Shown piece after piece: positions 1 to 6,538 of a DNA stretch of 10,063 nt. The stretch covers positions 6,911 through 16,973 of the forward strand of contig DCTO01000035.1 of NCBI GenBank assembly GCA_002329285.1, given 5' to 3'. The position numbers and the translations under genes were made by a program. The notes beneath the pieces were generated by a model that saw only the letters and a list, made by a program, of their open reading frames with translations, was not told the DNA's origin and searched no databases. Positions within the stretch are counted from its first letter, which is position 1. The number at the start of each line of letters is the position of its first letter. Source of the DNA: Ruminococcaceae bacterium UBA1438 (GTDB taxonomy: Bacteria; Bacillota; Clostridia; Oscillospirales; Acutalibacteraceae).

Positions 1-288
1 GGCTTCTGCCCTGCGCCTAATTCAATTCTTGATGACGGCGTGCTGGATTTCTGCATGGTTGATGCGGTTAAGCTGCATGAGGCGCTTCCGCTTATCCCCA
101 AATACAGCGCGGGCACGCTAACAGAGGAAAGCAGCAAAAAGGTGCACATGGGCAAGCTTGTGGGCGGCAGAATATGGTCAACAGACGGCTCTGCGCTTCT
201 CGGCAACTGTGATGGCGAAAATTTTGATTACAGCGAGGTCGTTTTCAAGGTTGAGCCAAAGGCGATTAATATATGTTTTCTTAAATAA
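1..288 (+). CDS. Diacylglycerol/YegS-like lipid kinase, C-terminal fragment
   Basis: This is the last 95 codons of a gene that begins upstream of the window. The fragment shows the C-terminal beta-sandwich domain of the DAGK/YegS/BmrU lipid kinase family: an APNSILDDGVLD stretch near its start (DDG at fragment residues 11-13), then a helical segment, and a DGE triplet at 71-73 followed by a strand and a short basic-hydrophobic tail. In characterised members these Asp/Gly/Glu elements help place Mg-ATP and the lipid substrate. Such kinases phosphorylate diacylglycerol or related lipids at the inner face of the membrane, recycling lipid released by envelope synthesis. The N-terminal nucleotide-binding half (GGDGT motif) is not in the window, so the exact substrate cannot be judged. 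An internal GTG at 40 is not the true start, because family homology continues upstream of it. The stop is TAA at 286-288. I am fairly sure of the family and unsure of the substrate. Confidence 0.8.
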   Translation, partial: GFCPAPNSILDDGVLDFCMVDAVKLHEALPLIPKYSAGTLTEESSKKVHMGKLVGGRIWSTDGSALLGNCDGENFDYSEVVFKVEPKAINICFLK

Positions 289-312
289 CCGCGCGGCGCT
301 TATTTAAGAAAA
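276..312. repeat. 13-bp perfect inverted repeat over the kinase stop codon
   Basis: The left arm, 276-288 (TTTTCTTAAATAA), is the exact reverse complement of the right arm, 300-312 (TTATTTAAGAAAA). The 11-nt GC-rich loop between them can form a further 3-bp stem (CGC 290-292 with GCG 296-298). The left arm contains the final codons and the stop codon of the lipid kinase gene. The stem is AU-rich and is followed by A rather than U on the + strand, so it is not a classical intrinsic terminator. It could act as an mRNA 3'-end or processing structure between the kinase and the hydrolase gene. No promoter is visible between this repeat and the next gene. Confidence 0.6.
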
Positions 313-342
313 AAATGGCCGTTGGCCGATAGGTGAAATTTT

Positions 343-2847
343 ATGAAGATTGTTAAAAAAGCAGGCATTTCAGTTGCGGTTATCATTCTTGCGGCGGCGC
401 TTGCGGTTGGCGGCTTTTTCCTTTTTCATAAGCCAACCCTGGTTTTTGATGCAAAGAATTATAACGGCAAGGTAACGGGCGGCGCTTCGGGTTATCTTTA
501 CGGCATTGCAGAGGAGGGCGTGCCCTCCCGCGAAATGGTTGAAAGCGTTGGCATAACAAGCCTTGCAACCAAAACCACCCTCGGGCTTCAGCATCCGATT
601 GCGGAAATGGCGGATGTTGCAGATGAGGCTGTCAGCGGCGGCGCGGATTATCTTTGCGTTTATCTGCAGGATATGTATGCCACCTGGTATTATGAGGAAG
701 CCGCGATTAATGAAGCGAAAAATGCCGGCACTTATGATTGGGAAGCCTTTGTTAAGGAGGATTTCTTCCCCAGAATTGAGGAAACCGTAACCGCAATCAA
801 GGCATCCGATTATCACGATAAGATAATCTACTGCCTTTATAACGAGTGCGATAACGGCGTTTGGTTTGGCGAATGGGTTAAGGATTCCGAAAACCCTAAC
901 GGCGGCTGGAATGATTTTAACGATGTCGGCAGAGTGAACTTTAACGCCGCGTGGAAGCTGACTTATGATTACGTAAAATCGCTTGACCCCGATGCGCTTA
1001 TCGGCGGCCCCGGAAATTATGAATATAATATTGAAAAGCTTGAAAATTTCCTTACCTTCACAAAGGAAAATAACTGCACCCCCGATGTGATTATTTATCA
1101 CGAACTGCAAATCCGCTCAATCTATGATTTTAAGGCGCACGTTAAAGAGCTTCGCGCGCTGGAGGAAAGCCTCGGCATCGGCGATTTGCAGATTCTTGTT
1201 TCCGAATATGGCTTGATGGAGGATAACGGCAATCCCAACACGATGATGAAATATATCACCTGCATTGAGGATTCAAAGGTTTACGGCGACCAGGCTTATT
1301 GGCTGCTTGCAAACAATCTGTGCTCAACCGCGGCTGATTATAACACGCCTAATTCCGCCTGGTGGGCTTATCACTGGTATGCCCTTATGCAGGGCGAAAA
1401 CCAGATGCAATGCACAATCAGGGATATCACCCATTCGGATTTGGGCAAGGCAATTAAGGAAAAGCGCGAACCGCGGTATCAGCAGTTTATGGGCGTCGGC
1501 TCAATTTCGGATGATGAAATCCTTGTTGCTGCCGCCGGTGCCGATTATGAGGGCAATATAAAAATTAAAAACCTCAAGGGCTCCGCGCTTTATAAGCAAA
1601 ACGTTATGGTTGAGGTCAGCCGCGTAACTTATCAGGGAATTCAGGGCAAGGTTGTCCGCCCCGAAATTGTTAAAGCATACACTCAGAAGCTTGGCTCCTC
1701 AATCACGGTTGAGCTTGGAGATATGGATAAAAATGCTTCCTATTTCGTGCGCATTATTCCGTGCGCAAAGGAGCAGGAACGCTTTGAAAACGATAATCTT
1801 TTCACCCGCTATGAATTTGAAAACGGCACCCTTGTCGGCAATGCTTACACTTATGACAGCGCTTATGCCACAACGGGCGAGCAAAACGGCATGGTTGGCG
1901 GTATGGAAAATGAGGGCGACGGCGTTGAGCTTATGATTAATGTGCCGGAGGAGGCAAACTATGAGCTGCTCTTCATTTACGGCAAGGCTAATGACGGCGC
2001 TTTTGATGAGGAAGCGGGCAAGCAAAATCCCGATGACCGTGTTGACGGCACTGTGATGATTTCCATTGACGGCGCCCAGCAGCAAAAAGCCCTCCCGAAT
2101 ACTATCAGAAGCGAAATGACCGGCAATTTCAATCTGGTTGTGCCGCTTGGCGCGGGCAATCATAAAATCCGCGTTGAGCATTTTGACGGCACCTATGTGC
2201 TGGACAGCCTGCTCGTGCGCAGGGCAGAGGAGGATCAGCCGCTTCACACCTACGTTCAAAAGGGCGAAAGCGGCGATTCGCTTGTTGTAATCTCCCCGCG
2301 TGATGATTGGTTTTCTGCGCAGCTTGACGGTGAAACGCAGCTTCTTTTCTTAAAGAGGGGGCTTAATAAGCTTGATATGAGCGGCGCTTATTCAGAGGTT
2401 AAAATAACCTCAACCGATGAGAAGGGCTTTTCCTCAAAAACCCAAGCGGCAGAGATGATGCTATCCGGCGCGGCAGAGCTTGATGAAAGCGGCAAATATG
2501 TTTTTGGCATATCGTCAGACGGCGGCAGCGCTGATTTCACGATCACCGTTCCCGAAAGCGGCGAATATTATTTCACGCTGAAATATTCAAATAATGATGA
2601 GGGCGGCGTTCATTCTTATAACATTGATTTGATTGAGGATTATGTTTCAATCCTTGCCGGCGGCAAAACGGTTAATCTCTATTGCCGCAACACAAACAGC
2701 TGGGAAACTTACACCACTGCCACGGCTGTGATTTATCTTGAAGCAGGGGAAAACACAATCACCCTTTATAACGACGGCAGCAATCTTTTCAACGGCAATG
2801 CGGCAAACGCGCCGCATATTGCAAGCGTTGAAATAAATGCAAAATAA
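343..2847 (+). CDS. Membrane-anchored clan GH-A-like glycoside hydrolase with CBM-like domains
   Basis: This 834-residue protein is predicted to sit on the cell surface and cleave glycosidic bonds. Residues 8-28 form an uncleaved-looking signal anchor with no lipobox. A (beta/alpha)8-type domain follows at about 35-385. It has an Asn-Glu pair in LYNECDNGVW (E168, candidate acid/base), GGPG at 221-224, YHE around H253, and ILVSEYG (E288, candidate nucleophile). The 120-residue gap between the two Glu residues and the later WWAYHWYALM segment (340-349) resemble GH39 and neighbouring clan GH-A families. A small beta domain follows at about 388-472. Residues 487-628 look like a CBM35/CBM6 sandwich (YEFENG start, GAGNHKIRV end), and 702-834 like a second such domain (AGENTITLYNDG near the end). 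Those domains would bind polysaccharide. The ATG at 343 has an AGGTGA site at 331-336. No promoter is visible in the 54-nt gap, so the gene is probably co-transcribed with the lipid kinase. The clan call is moderately sure; the family and substrate are unknown. Confidence 0.68.
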   Translation: MKIVKKAGISVAVIILAAALAVGGFFLFHKPTLVFDAKNYNGKVTGGASGYLYGIAEEGVPSREMVESVGITSLATKTTLGLQHPIAEMADVADEAVSGGADYLCVYLQDMYATWYYEEAAINEAKNAGTYDWEAFVKEDFFPRIEETVTAIKASDYHDKIIYCLYNECDNGVWFGEWVKDSENPNGGWNDFNDVGRVNFNAAWKLTYDYVKSLDPDALIGGPGNYEYNIEKLENFLTFTKENNCTPDVIIYHELQIRSIYDFKAHVKELRALEESLGIGDLQILVSEYGLMEDNGNPNTMMKYITCIEDSKVYGDQAYWLLANNLCSTAADYNTPNSAWWAYHWYALMQGENQMQCTIRDITHSDLGKAIKEKREPRYQQFMGVGSISDDEILVAAAGADYEGNIKIKNLKGSALYKQNVMVEVSRVTYQGIQGKVVRPEIVKAYTQKLGSSITVELGDMDKNASYFVRIIPCAKEQERFENDNLFTRYEFENGTLVGNAYTYDSAYATTGEQNGMVGGMENEGDGVELMINVPEEANYELLFIYGKANDGAFDEEAGKQNPDDRVDGTVMISIDGAQQQKALPNTIRSEMTGNFNLVVPLGAGNHKIRVEHFDGTYVLDSLLVRRAEEDQPLHTYVQKGESGDSLVVISPRDDWFSAQLDGETQLLFLKRGLNKLDMSGAYSEVKITSTDEKGFSSKTQAAEMMLSGAAELDESGKYVFGISSDGGSADFTITVPESGEYYFTLKYSNNDEGGVHSYNIDLIEDYVSILAGGKTVNLYCRNTNSWETYTTATAVIYLEAGENTITLYNDGSNLFNGNAANAPHIASVEINAK

Positions 2848-2858
2848 AAACAATTCAG

Positions 2859-2891
2859 GAAGGTCGGCAGTTGCCCGGCCTTCTTATTTTT
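2859..2891 (+). terminator. Rho-independent terminator after the glycoside hydrolase gene
   Basis: A 9-bp stem pairs GAAGGTCGG (2859-2867) with CCGGCCTTC (2875-2883), including one G-U wobble, around a 7-nt loop. The run TTATTTTT (2884-2891) follows. It lies 11 nt after the hydrolase stop codon and separates that unit from the ABC-transporter operon. Confidence 0.88.
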
Positions 2892-2917
2892 CCGGATTAA
2901 AGAGCTTTGTTTTTGTG

Positions 2918-2946
2918 TTGACAAAAGAGAGCTAATATGATATATA
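2918..2946 (+). promoter_or_regulatory. Sigma-A-type promoter of the ABC transporter operon
   Basis: A perfect -35 box TTGACA (2918-2923) is followed by a 17-bp spacer and TATATA (2941-2946) as the -10 box. The surrounding TA-rich run offers alternative -10 registers (TATATA at 2943, TATAAA at 2945). The predicted transcription start is near 2953, which leaves a leader of about 94 nt before the first start codon. Nothing else in the intergenic region looks as good. The close fit to consensus implies strong expression unless repressed, which agrees with the palindromes immediately downstream. Confidence 0.8.
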
Positions 2947-2955
2947 TAAATCAGA

Positions 2956-2980
2956 ACTGTACTACTTGGGATAGTACAGT
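2956..2980. promoter_or_regulatory. Operator 1: perfect 9-7-9 inverted repeat, candidate YtrA-type GntR site
   Basis: ACTGTACTA (2956-2964) and its exact reverse complement TAGTACAGT (2972-2980) flank a 7-bp centre. Viewed as outer half-sites this is ACTGTA-N13-TACAGT. From memory, the B. subtilis YtrA operator is AGTGTA-N13-TACACT, so the spacing is the same and one base per half-site differs. The site begins a few bases after the predicted transcription start, where a bound repressor would block initiation or promoter escape. The likely ligand is the GntR protein encoded at 6539 in the same operon. An RNA hairpin is possible too, but the second copy argues for a DNA operator. Confidence 0.72.
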
Positions 2981-2995
2981 AATTTGATTAAGCAA

Positions 2996-3020
2996 ACTGT
3001 ACTATTTGAAATAAAACAGT
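2996..3020. promoter_or_regulatory. Operator 2: second, degenerate copy of the same palindrome
   Basis: The left half-site ACTGTACTA (2996-3004) is identical to operator 1, in fact over 10 bp when the preceding A is included. A 7-bp centre and TAAAACAGT (3012-3020) follow, matching the operator 1 right arm at 7 of 9 positions. The copy starts exactly 40 bp downstream of the first. Conservation of length, spacer and left arm, with loss of pairing inside the right arm, suggests a weaker auxiliary operator that could support cooperative binding. It lies entirely in the untranslated leader, ahead of the ribosome binding site. Confidence 0.65.
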
Positions 3021-3032
3021 TATGCAATATTC

Positions 3033-3041
3033 GGGAGGTGA
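3033..3041 (+). promoter_or_regulatory. Ribosome binding site that fixes the start of the first ABC gene
   Basis: GGGAGGTGA at 3033-3041 is a near-complete Shine-Dalgarno sequence, 5 nt before the ATG at 3047. It selects that ATG over the in-frame TTG at 2984, which has no such site and lies between the two operators. Confidence 0.85.
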
Positions 3042-3046
3042 GGCTT

Positions 3047-3745
3047 ATGCCGCAGGAAAAGGCGTTTATCAAAACAGTGGGGCTTTCAAGATATTATTTC
3101 GTCGGCAACGAAACGATAACGGCGCTGGATAACGTTAATCTTGAAATTGAGCGCGGCAAAATCTGCGCGGTGCTTGGCACCTCCGGTTCCGGCAAATCAA
3201 CCCTGCTCAATATGCTTGCGGGGCTGGAGCGCCCCAGCATGGGCATGGTTTCCATCGGGAAATATCGGATTGATCAGCTCTCTGAAGCGCAGCTTGCGCG
3301 CTTTCGCCAGCGGTTTTCCGGCTTCGTTTTTCAGTCCTATAACCTGATTCCAACGATGACGGCGCTTGAAAACGTTGCCCTGCCGCTTATGTTCAAGGGC
3401 GTTGATAAAAAGGAGCGCGAGGAGCGCGCCGCTGAAATGCTGAAAATGGTTGGCCTTGAAAACAGAGCCTCTCACCGCCCCAACGAAATGAGCGGCGGCC
3501 AGCAGCAAAGGGTTGGCATTGCGCGTGCATTTGCCTCCAACCCAAAGATTGTTTTTGCGGATGAGCCCACCGGCAATCTGGATAGCCGAACAACGGATGA
3601 GGTTATGCGCCTCATAACGGAGCTTGTGCATGAGCAGCAGCAAACTATGGTGCTTGTTACCCATGATTCGGCGGTTGCGCAGTATGCCGATATGGTTGTG
3701 CGCATATCGGACGGAAAAATTGTTGAGCAATATGATAATGATTAG
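3047..3745 (+). CDS. ABC transporter ATP-binding protein, LolD/MacB (YtrE) type
   Basis: This 232-residue cytoplasmic ATPase powers the MacB/FtsX-type permease encoded two genes downstream. All nucleotide-binding motifs are intact: Walker A GTSGSGKST (44-52), Q-loop Q96 in FVFQSYNLIP, signature MSGGQQQR (148-155), Walker B IVFADEP (168-174, catalytic E173), D-loop GNLD (176-179) and switch H206. The FQSYNLIPTMTALENVALPL and DEPTGNLDS stretches are characteristic of the LolD/MacB/FtsE branch, which performs mechanotransmission or export across the envelope rather than importing small molecules. Its length is normal for the family. It is the first gene of the operon, directly behind the promoter and two operators. 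The next gene starts 19 nt after its stop. B. subtilis YtrE is the proposed functional counterpart. The family is certain; the transported substrate is unknown. Confidence 0.95.
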   Translation: MPQEKAFIKTVGLSRYYFVGNETITALDNVNLEIERGKICAVLGTSGSGKSTLLNMLAGLERPSMGMVSIGKYRIDQLSEAQLARFRQRFSGFVFQSYNLIPTMTALENVALPLMFKGVDKKEREERAAEMLKMVGLENRASHRPNEMSGGQQQRVGIARAFASNPKIVFADEPTGNLDSRTTDEVMRLITELVHEQQQTMVLVTHDSAVAQYADMVVRISDGKIVEQYDND

Positions 3746-3764
3746 TTTCGGGAGAATATATATT

Positions 3765-5141
3765 ATGATTAAGAGAAGATTTAAATCCGTTTTTGCCGTT
3801 TTTGCGGCAATGATAATGATGCTTTCAATGGCCGTGCCTGCCCTTGCTGCAGAGGAGGATTACGGCTATTCCTCATCAATTTTAACTCCGCATCTGATTG
3901 CGCAAAGCTTTTCTGCGGATAAGGATATTTATAACGGCACCGCCTTTAATCTCACCTTCAGCCTCAAAAACACAAGCGCGGATGTTGACGTGCGCAATGT
4001 TTTAATCCGCCTTTCCGGCGGCGAGGCGTTTTCCGTTAACGGCGGAACGGACACCGTTTATGCCGATAAAATCGCGAAGAGCGGCACGGCAACCTTCAGC
4101 AAGGCGTTTGTCTGCTCTGATAATGCGCCGGCAGGGATGAATGCCATCTCCGCCTCGGTTAGCTATGAATATTTTGAGGGCGAGGAAAAGTTTTCCTCTT
4201 CAGAGGAATTCACCTTCAGCTTAAAGGTTAATCAGCAAACAACCTCTGCCTCCGCCGCAACTCCAAATTTAACCCAACAATTGCTAATCTCTAAATTCTC
4301 CTTTGGCGGGGCAGAGGTTAATGGGGGAGAGGTTTTTAACCTTGATTTCACGGTTAAAAACAACTCCTCCGATATTAAGGTTCAAAACGTCATCATCAAG
4401 CTTTCGGGCGGTGATGCATTTGTTGTTGCTGACGGAACGGACACCGTTTCCGTTGATGCAATCAGCGCAAAGGGAAGCGCAAGCTTTTCAAAGGCATTTA
4501 AATGCCAAAGCACAATTCCCTCCGGCATATATCCGATTTCCGCCTCAATCACTTATGAATATATTGACGGCGGCGAAAAGGCAGCAGGCGCCGCAGAGCT
4601 TGTTATGAGCATCCCCGCCGCTCAGCCGGATAAAGTTTCCTTTGAGGGCCTGAGCCTTGCGGATCAGAAAATCACCATGGGGCAGGAAAACGATTGCGGC
4701 TTTCAGGTTATCAACAGCGGGCAAACCAGGCTTTCAAACTGCAAGGTTGTTTTGATTGATGATAATAACACAATTCTGGCAAGCGCATATATCGGCAATA
4801 TTGATGCGGGAACACAGTTTTCAAGCAATTATAATCTGCCCGTCACCTTTAATCAGCTTGGCGAAAAGAAGCTGATTCTCGTGCTTGAATATGAAAATGA
4901 GGATGGCGAAAAGAAATCCACCCAAACAGAGTTTAATCTCACGGTTGAGGAGGAGTTCAATCCCTTTGAAGATATTGAGGATGATTATTATGATGACGTT
5001 AAAACCGTCAGCCCGATGAAAATCCTTGTGATTGCTCTCGGCGTGCTGGCGCTTGTCATCGGCGGCACGGTTGCGGCGGTTGTGATTATCAAAAAGAAAA
5101 AGGCAGGAAAGGGCAGTGTTATTGTAGATGAAGAAATCTGA
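3765..5141 (+). CDS. Secreted two-repeat surface protein with C-terminal membrane anchor
   Basis: This 458-residue protein has a cleavable-looking signal peptide (basic MIKRRFK, hydrophobic 8-25, ALA-A near residue 29). Two homologous beta-rich repeats follow at about 40-155 and 170-285, in exact 130-residue register (SGGEAF 84-89 against SGGDAF 214-219). Residues 156-169 are a Ser/Thr/Ala linker. A third, more divergent beta domain lies at about 288-395 (ITMGQEND...VINSGQTRLSNCKVVL), and an acidic/aromatic stretch at 395-414. One transmembrane helix (418-442) then leads into a short basic tail. The folds resemble CARDB/COG1361-type Ig-like modules. Such proteins accompany MacB-type transporters in some Firmicutes and archaea. 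I infer that it is the extracellular partner of the permease, in the place of MacA. The ATG at 3765 has GGGAGA at 3750-3755; upstream in-frame starts overlap the ATPase gene. Its 3' end overlaps the permease gene by 14 nt. I do not recognise a named family with certainty. Confidence 0.8.
   Translation: MIKRRFKSVFAVFAAMIMMLSMAVPALAAEEDYGYSSSILTPHLIAQSFSADKDIYNGTAFNLTFSLKNTSADVDVRNVLIRLSGGEAFSVNGGTDTVYADKIAKSGTATFSKAFVCSDNAPAGMNAISASVSYEYFEGEEKFSSSEEFTFSLKVNQQTTSASAATPNLTQQLLISKFSFGGAEVNGGEVFNLDFTVKNNSSDIKVQNVIIKLSGGDAFVVADGTDTVSVDAISAKGSASFSKAFKCQSTIPSGIYPISASITYEYIDGGEKAAGAAELVMSIPAAQPDKVSFEGLSLADQKITMGQENDCGFQVINSGQTRLSNCKVVLIDDNNTILASAYIGNIDAGTQFSSNYNLPVTFNQLGEKKLILVLEYENEDGEKKSTQTEFNLTVEEEFNPFEDIEDDYYDDVKTVSPMKILVIALGVLALVIGGTVAAVVIIKKKKAGKGSVIVDEEI
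3882..4619 (+). repeat. Internal gene duplication encoding two Ig-like repeats
   Basis: The segments at about 3882-4229 and 4272-4619 encode homologous domains offset by 390 nt. Most of the nucleotide identity has decayed, but a 17-nt stretch, CGGAACGGACACCGTTT, is identical at 4043-4059 and 4433-4449, encoding the shared GTDTV motif. Shared protein motifs in order are FNLxF, VKN/LKN, NVxIxLSGGxAF, GTDTV, SxxFSKAF, ISASxxYEY. This is a coding duplication, not a mobile repeat. Confidence 0.85.
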
Positions 5142-6456
5142 TCTCTTCTTAATGGCTCTGCGCAATCTGAAAAACCGCAAAACGCGCACGCGGCTCACGG
5201 TTATCGGCGTTATCATCGGCACCTGCGCCATAATCATAATGGTTTCAATCGGCGTTGGCATTGATAAAATGGTCACCGAGCAGTATTCCTCAGACAGCTC
5301 TCTAAATAAGGTCACGGTTTATGAGGGCTATGCCGAGGAGGGCGGCCGGGATATTCCGCTTGATGATAAGGCGCTGGAATTCCTGCAGAGCGTTGAGCAT
5401 GTTGAAATGGTTGTGCCGATAATTGATGCCGGCAGTTATGTTACAATAACCCGCGGAAAATACAGCATGCAGTATGCCGAAATCAAGGGCATTGATTTTG
5501 ATGCAATGGAAAAAATCGGCTTTAAGCTTACAGAGGGCAGCTTCGGCGCCTCGGATAAGAGCAGCACGGTTTATTTCGGCAAAGAGGTTGTTACAAACTT
5601 TGCGGACGCGCAGGGCAACTCGGTTAAATATAAATATGATGAAAATTATGAGATAACGGATTGCGAGATAGACCCGATGAAGGATATCTTCTTTATGAGC
5701 ACGCCCGTTTATTCTCAGGCAGAGGGCACAAGCTCCGTTGCAAACGAAAAGCGCATAAAGGTTGGCGGAATAATCAAAAACGATTATAAGATTGATTATT
5801 CCTCTTATGCGGTTTATGTTGATATTGAAACGGCAAAGCAGCTTATCAGGGATTATAATAAGCTTAACCCCTCCGGTGAAAAGGCAAAGCTTAATTATTC
5901 AAACGTTTGGGTTTATGTTGATGAAATGGCAAACGTTAAGGATGTGCAGGAAAAGATTCTGCAAAGCGGGCTTGGCTCTTATTCCGATGAGGAGGAGCTG
6001 GAAGCAACCAAGAAGATTATGAAGGTTGTTCAGCTTGTGCTTGGCGCAATCGGCGCCGTTTCAATGCTGGTTGCCGCCTTCGGCATCAGCAACACGATGG
6101 TTATGTCCGTTTATGAGCGCACAAAGGAAATCGGCATAATGAAGGTTATCGGCTGCGATATAAACGACATCAAGGCGATGTTTCTTTATGAGGCAGGCAT
6201 AATCGGGCTGATGGGCGGCGTAATCGGCATAATAATCAGCTATATAATTTCCGTTATCGCAAATGCGGTTGCGCGCGGCGTTGTCAGCTCAATGGACGCA
6301 ATGGATGAGGGCTTTAAGGTTTATGTTTCCTCAATTCCGCCGTGGCTGGCGCTGCTCGGAATCGGGTTTTCCGTTCTCGTCGGCGTGCTTGCGGGCATCG
6401 CGCCTGCTAACCGCTCCGTCAGGGTCAGCGCGTTAACGGCAATACACAATGAGTAA
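5128..6456 (+). CDS. ABC transporter permease, MacB/FtsX family (YtrF-like)
   Basis: This 442-residue membrane protein is the permease partner of the ATPase encoded at 3047. The N-terminus MALRNLKNRKTRTRLTVIGVIIG is the typical MacB start: an amphipathic cytoplasmic helix leading into the first transmembrane helix (about 23-46). A large extracellular MacB-type core domain follows at about 47-295. The C-terminal FtsX domain has three helices (about 300-325, 353-380, 405-427) and the SVYERTKEIGIMKVIGC coupling segment (327-343), which contacts the ATPase. The end APANRSVRVSALTAIHNE is also typical. MacB-type pairs do not form a classical substrate channel; they transmit ATP-driven motion to extracellular partners. 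Here the preceding repeat protein is a candidate partner. The ATG at 5128 lies inside the 3' end of that gene, with no strong Shine-Dalgarno at the usual distance (GGAAAGG is about 15 nt away), so translational coupling is likely. The family is certain. Confidence 0.93.
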   Translation: MKKSDLFLMALRNLKNRKTRTRLTVIGVIIGTCAIIIMVSIGVGIDKMVTEQYSSDSSLNKVTVYEGYAEEGGRDIPLDDKALEFLQSVEHVEMVVPIIDAGSYVTITRGKYSMQYAEIKGIDFDAMEKIGFKLTEGSFGASDKSSTVYFGKEVVTNFADAQGNSVKYKYDENYEITDCEIDPMKDIFFMSTPVYSQAEGTSSVANEKRIKVGGIIKNDYKIDYSSYAVYVDIETAKQLIRDYNKLNPSGEKAKLNYSNVWVYVDEMANVKDVQEKILQSGLGSYSDEEELEATKKIMKVVQLVLGAIGAVSMLVAAFGISNTMVMSVYERTKEIGIMKVIGCDINDIKAMFLYEAGIIGLMGGVIGIIISYIISVIANAVARGVVSSMDAMDEGFKVYVSSIPPWLALLGIGFSVLVGVLAGIAPANRSVRVSALTAIHNE

Positions 6457-6538
6457 GCGGACAGTTATAGGTCGCTTCGCTCCGATTACAGTCGGGCGTT
6501 CTCGGCATCCCGCAAAAAAAGAATTAAGGTGATGATAT
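6457..6538 (+). other. GC-rich intercistronic spacer with a stem-loop
   Basis: This 82-nt gap is the only sizeable break inside the operon. CGC-T-CCGA (6478-6485) pairs with TCGGGCG (6492-6498) around a 6-nt loop, with one bulged T. No U-tract follows, so it is not an intrinsic terminator. The spacer holds no convincing -35/-10 pair, and no copy of the operator palindrome, so the gntR gene probably depends on the promoter at 2918. The stem-loop may mark an mRNA processing or stability boundary. The composition differs from the neighbouring leader sequences, so a dispersed repeat is possible. Confidence 0.45.

Noticed and set aside
276..312. Inverted repeat as an intrinsic terminator
   Set aside because: The stem is AU-rich and is followed by A residues rather than a U-tract on the + strand.
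370..1110. Minus-strand open frame of 246 codons
   Set aside because: It lies antisense to the glycoside hydrolase gene, has no recognisable protein family or ribosome binding site, and is explained by the codon pattern of the sense gene. The same holds for minus-strand frames at 1699-2259, 3197-3730, 4821-5315 and 7907-8341.
2956..2980. Palindrome as an RNA attenuator or riboswitch expression platform
   Set aside because: No U-tract or alternative pairing partner follows, and the second copy preserves half-site sequence while losing pairing in the stem, which suits a DNA operator better.
2984..3046. Upstream in-frame TTG start for the first ABC ATPase
   Set aside because: It has no Shine-Dalgarno site, lies between the two operators, and adds 21 residues absent from the LolD family; the ATG at 3047 has GGGAGGTGA in place.
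3624..3764. Extended N-terminus of the repeat protein starting inside the ATPase gene
   Set aside because: The extension would be read in a second frame of the ATPase coding region and would bury the obvious signal peptide that begins at 3765.
6461..6492. Possible third operator from ACAGT at 6461 and 6488
   Set aside because: The two copies are direct, not inverted, and lack the TGTACTA core and the 9-7-9 spacing.
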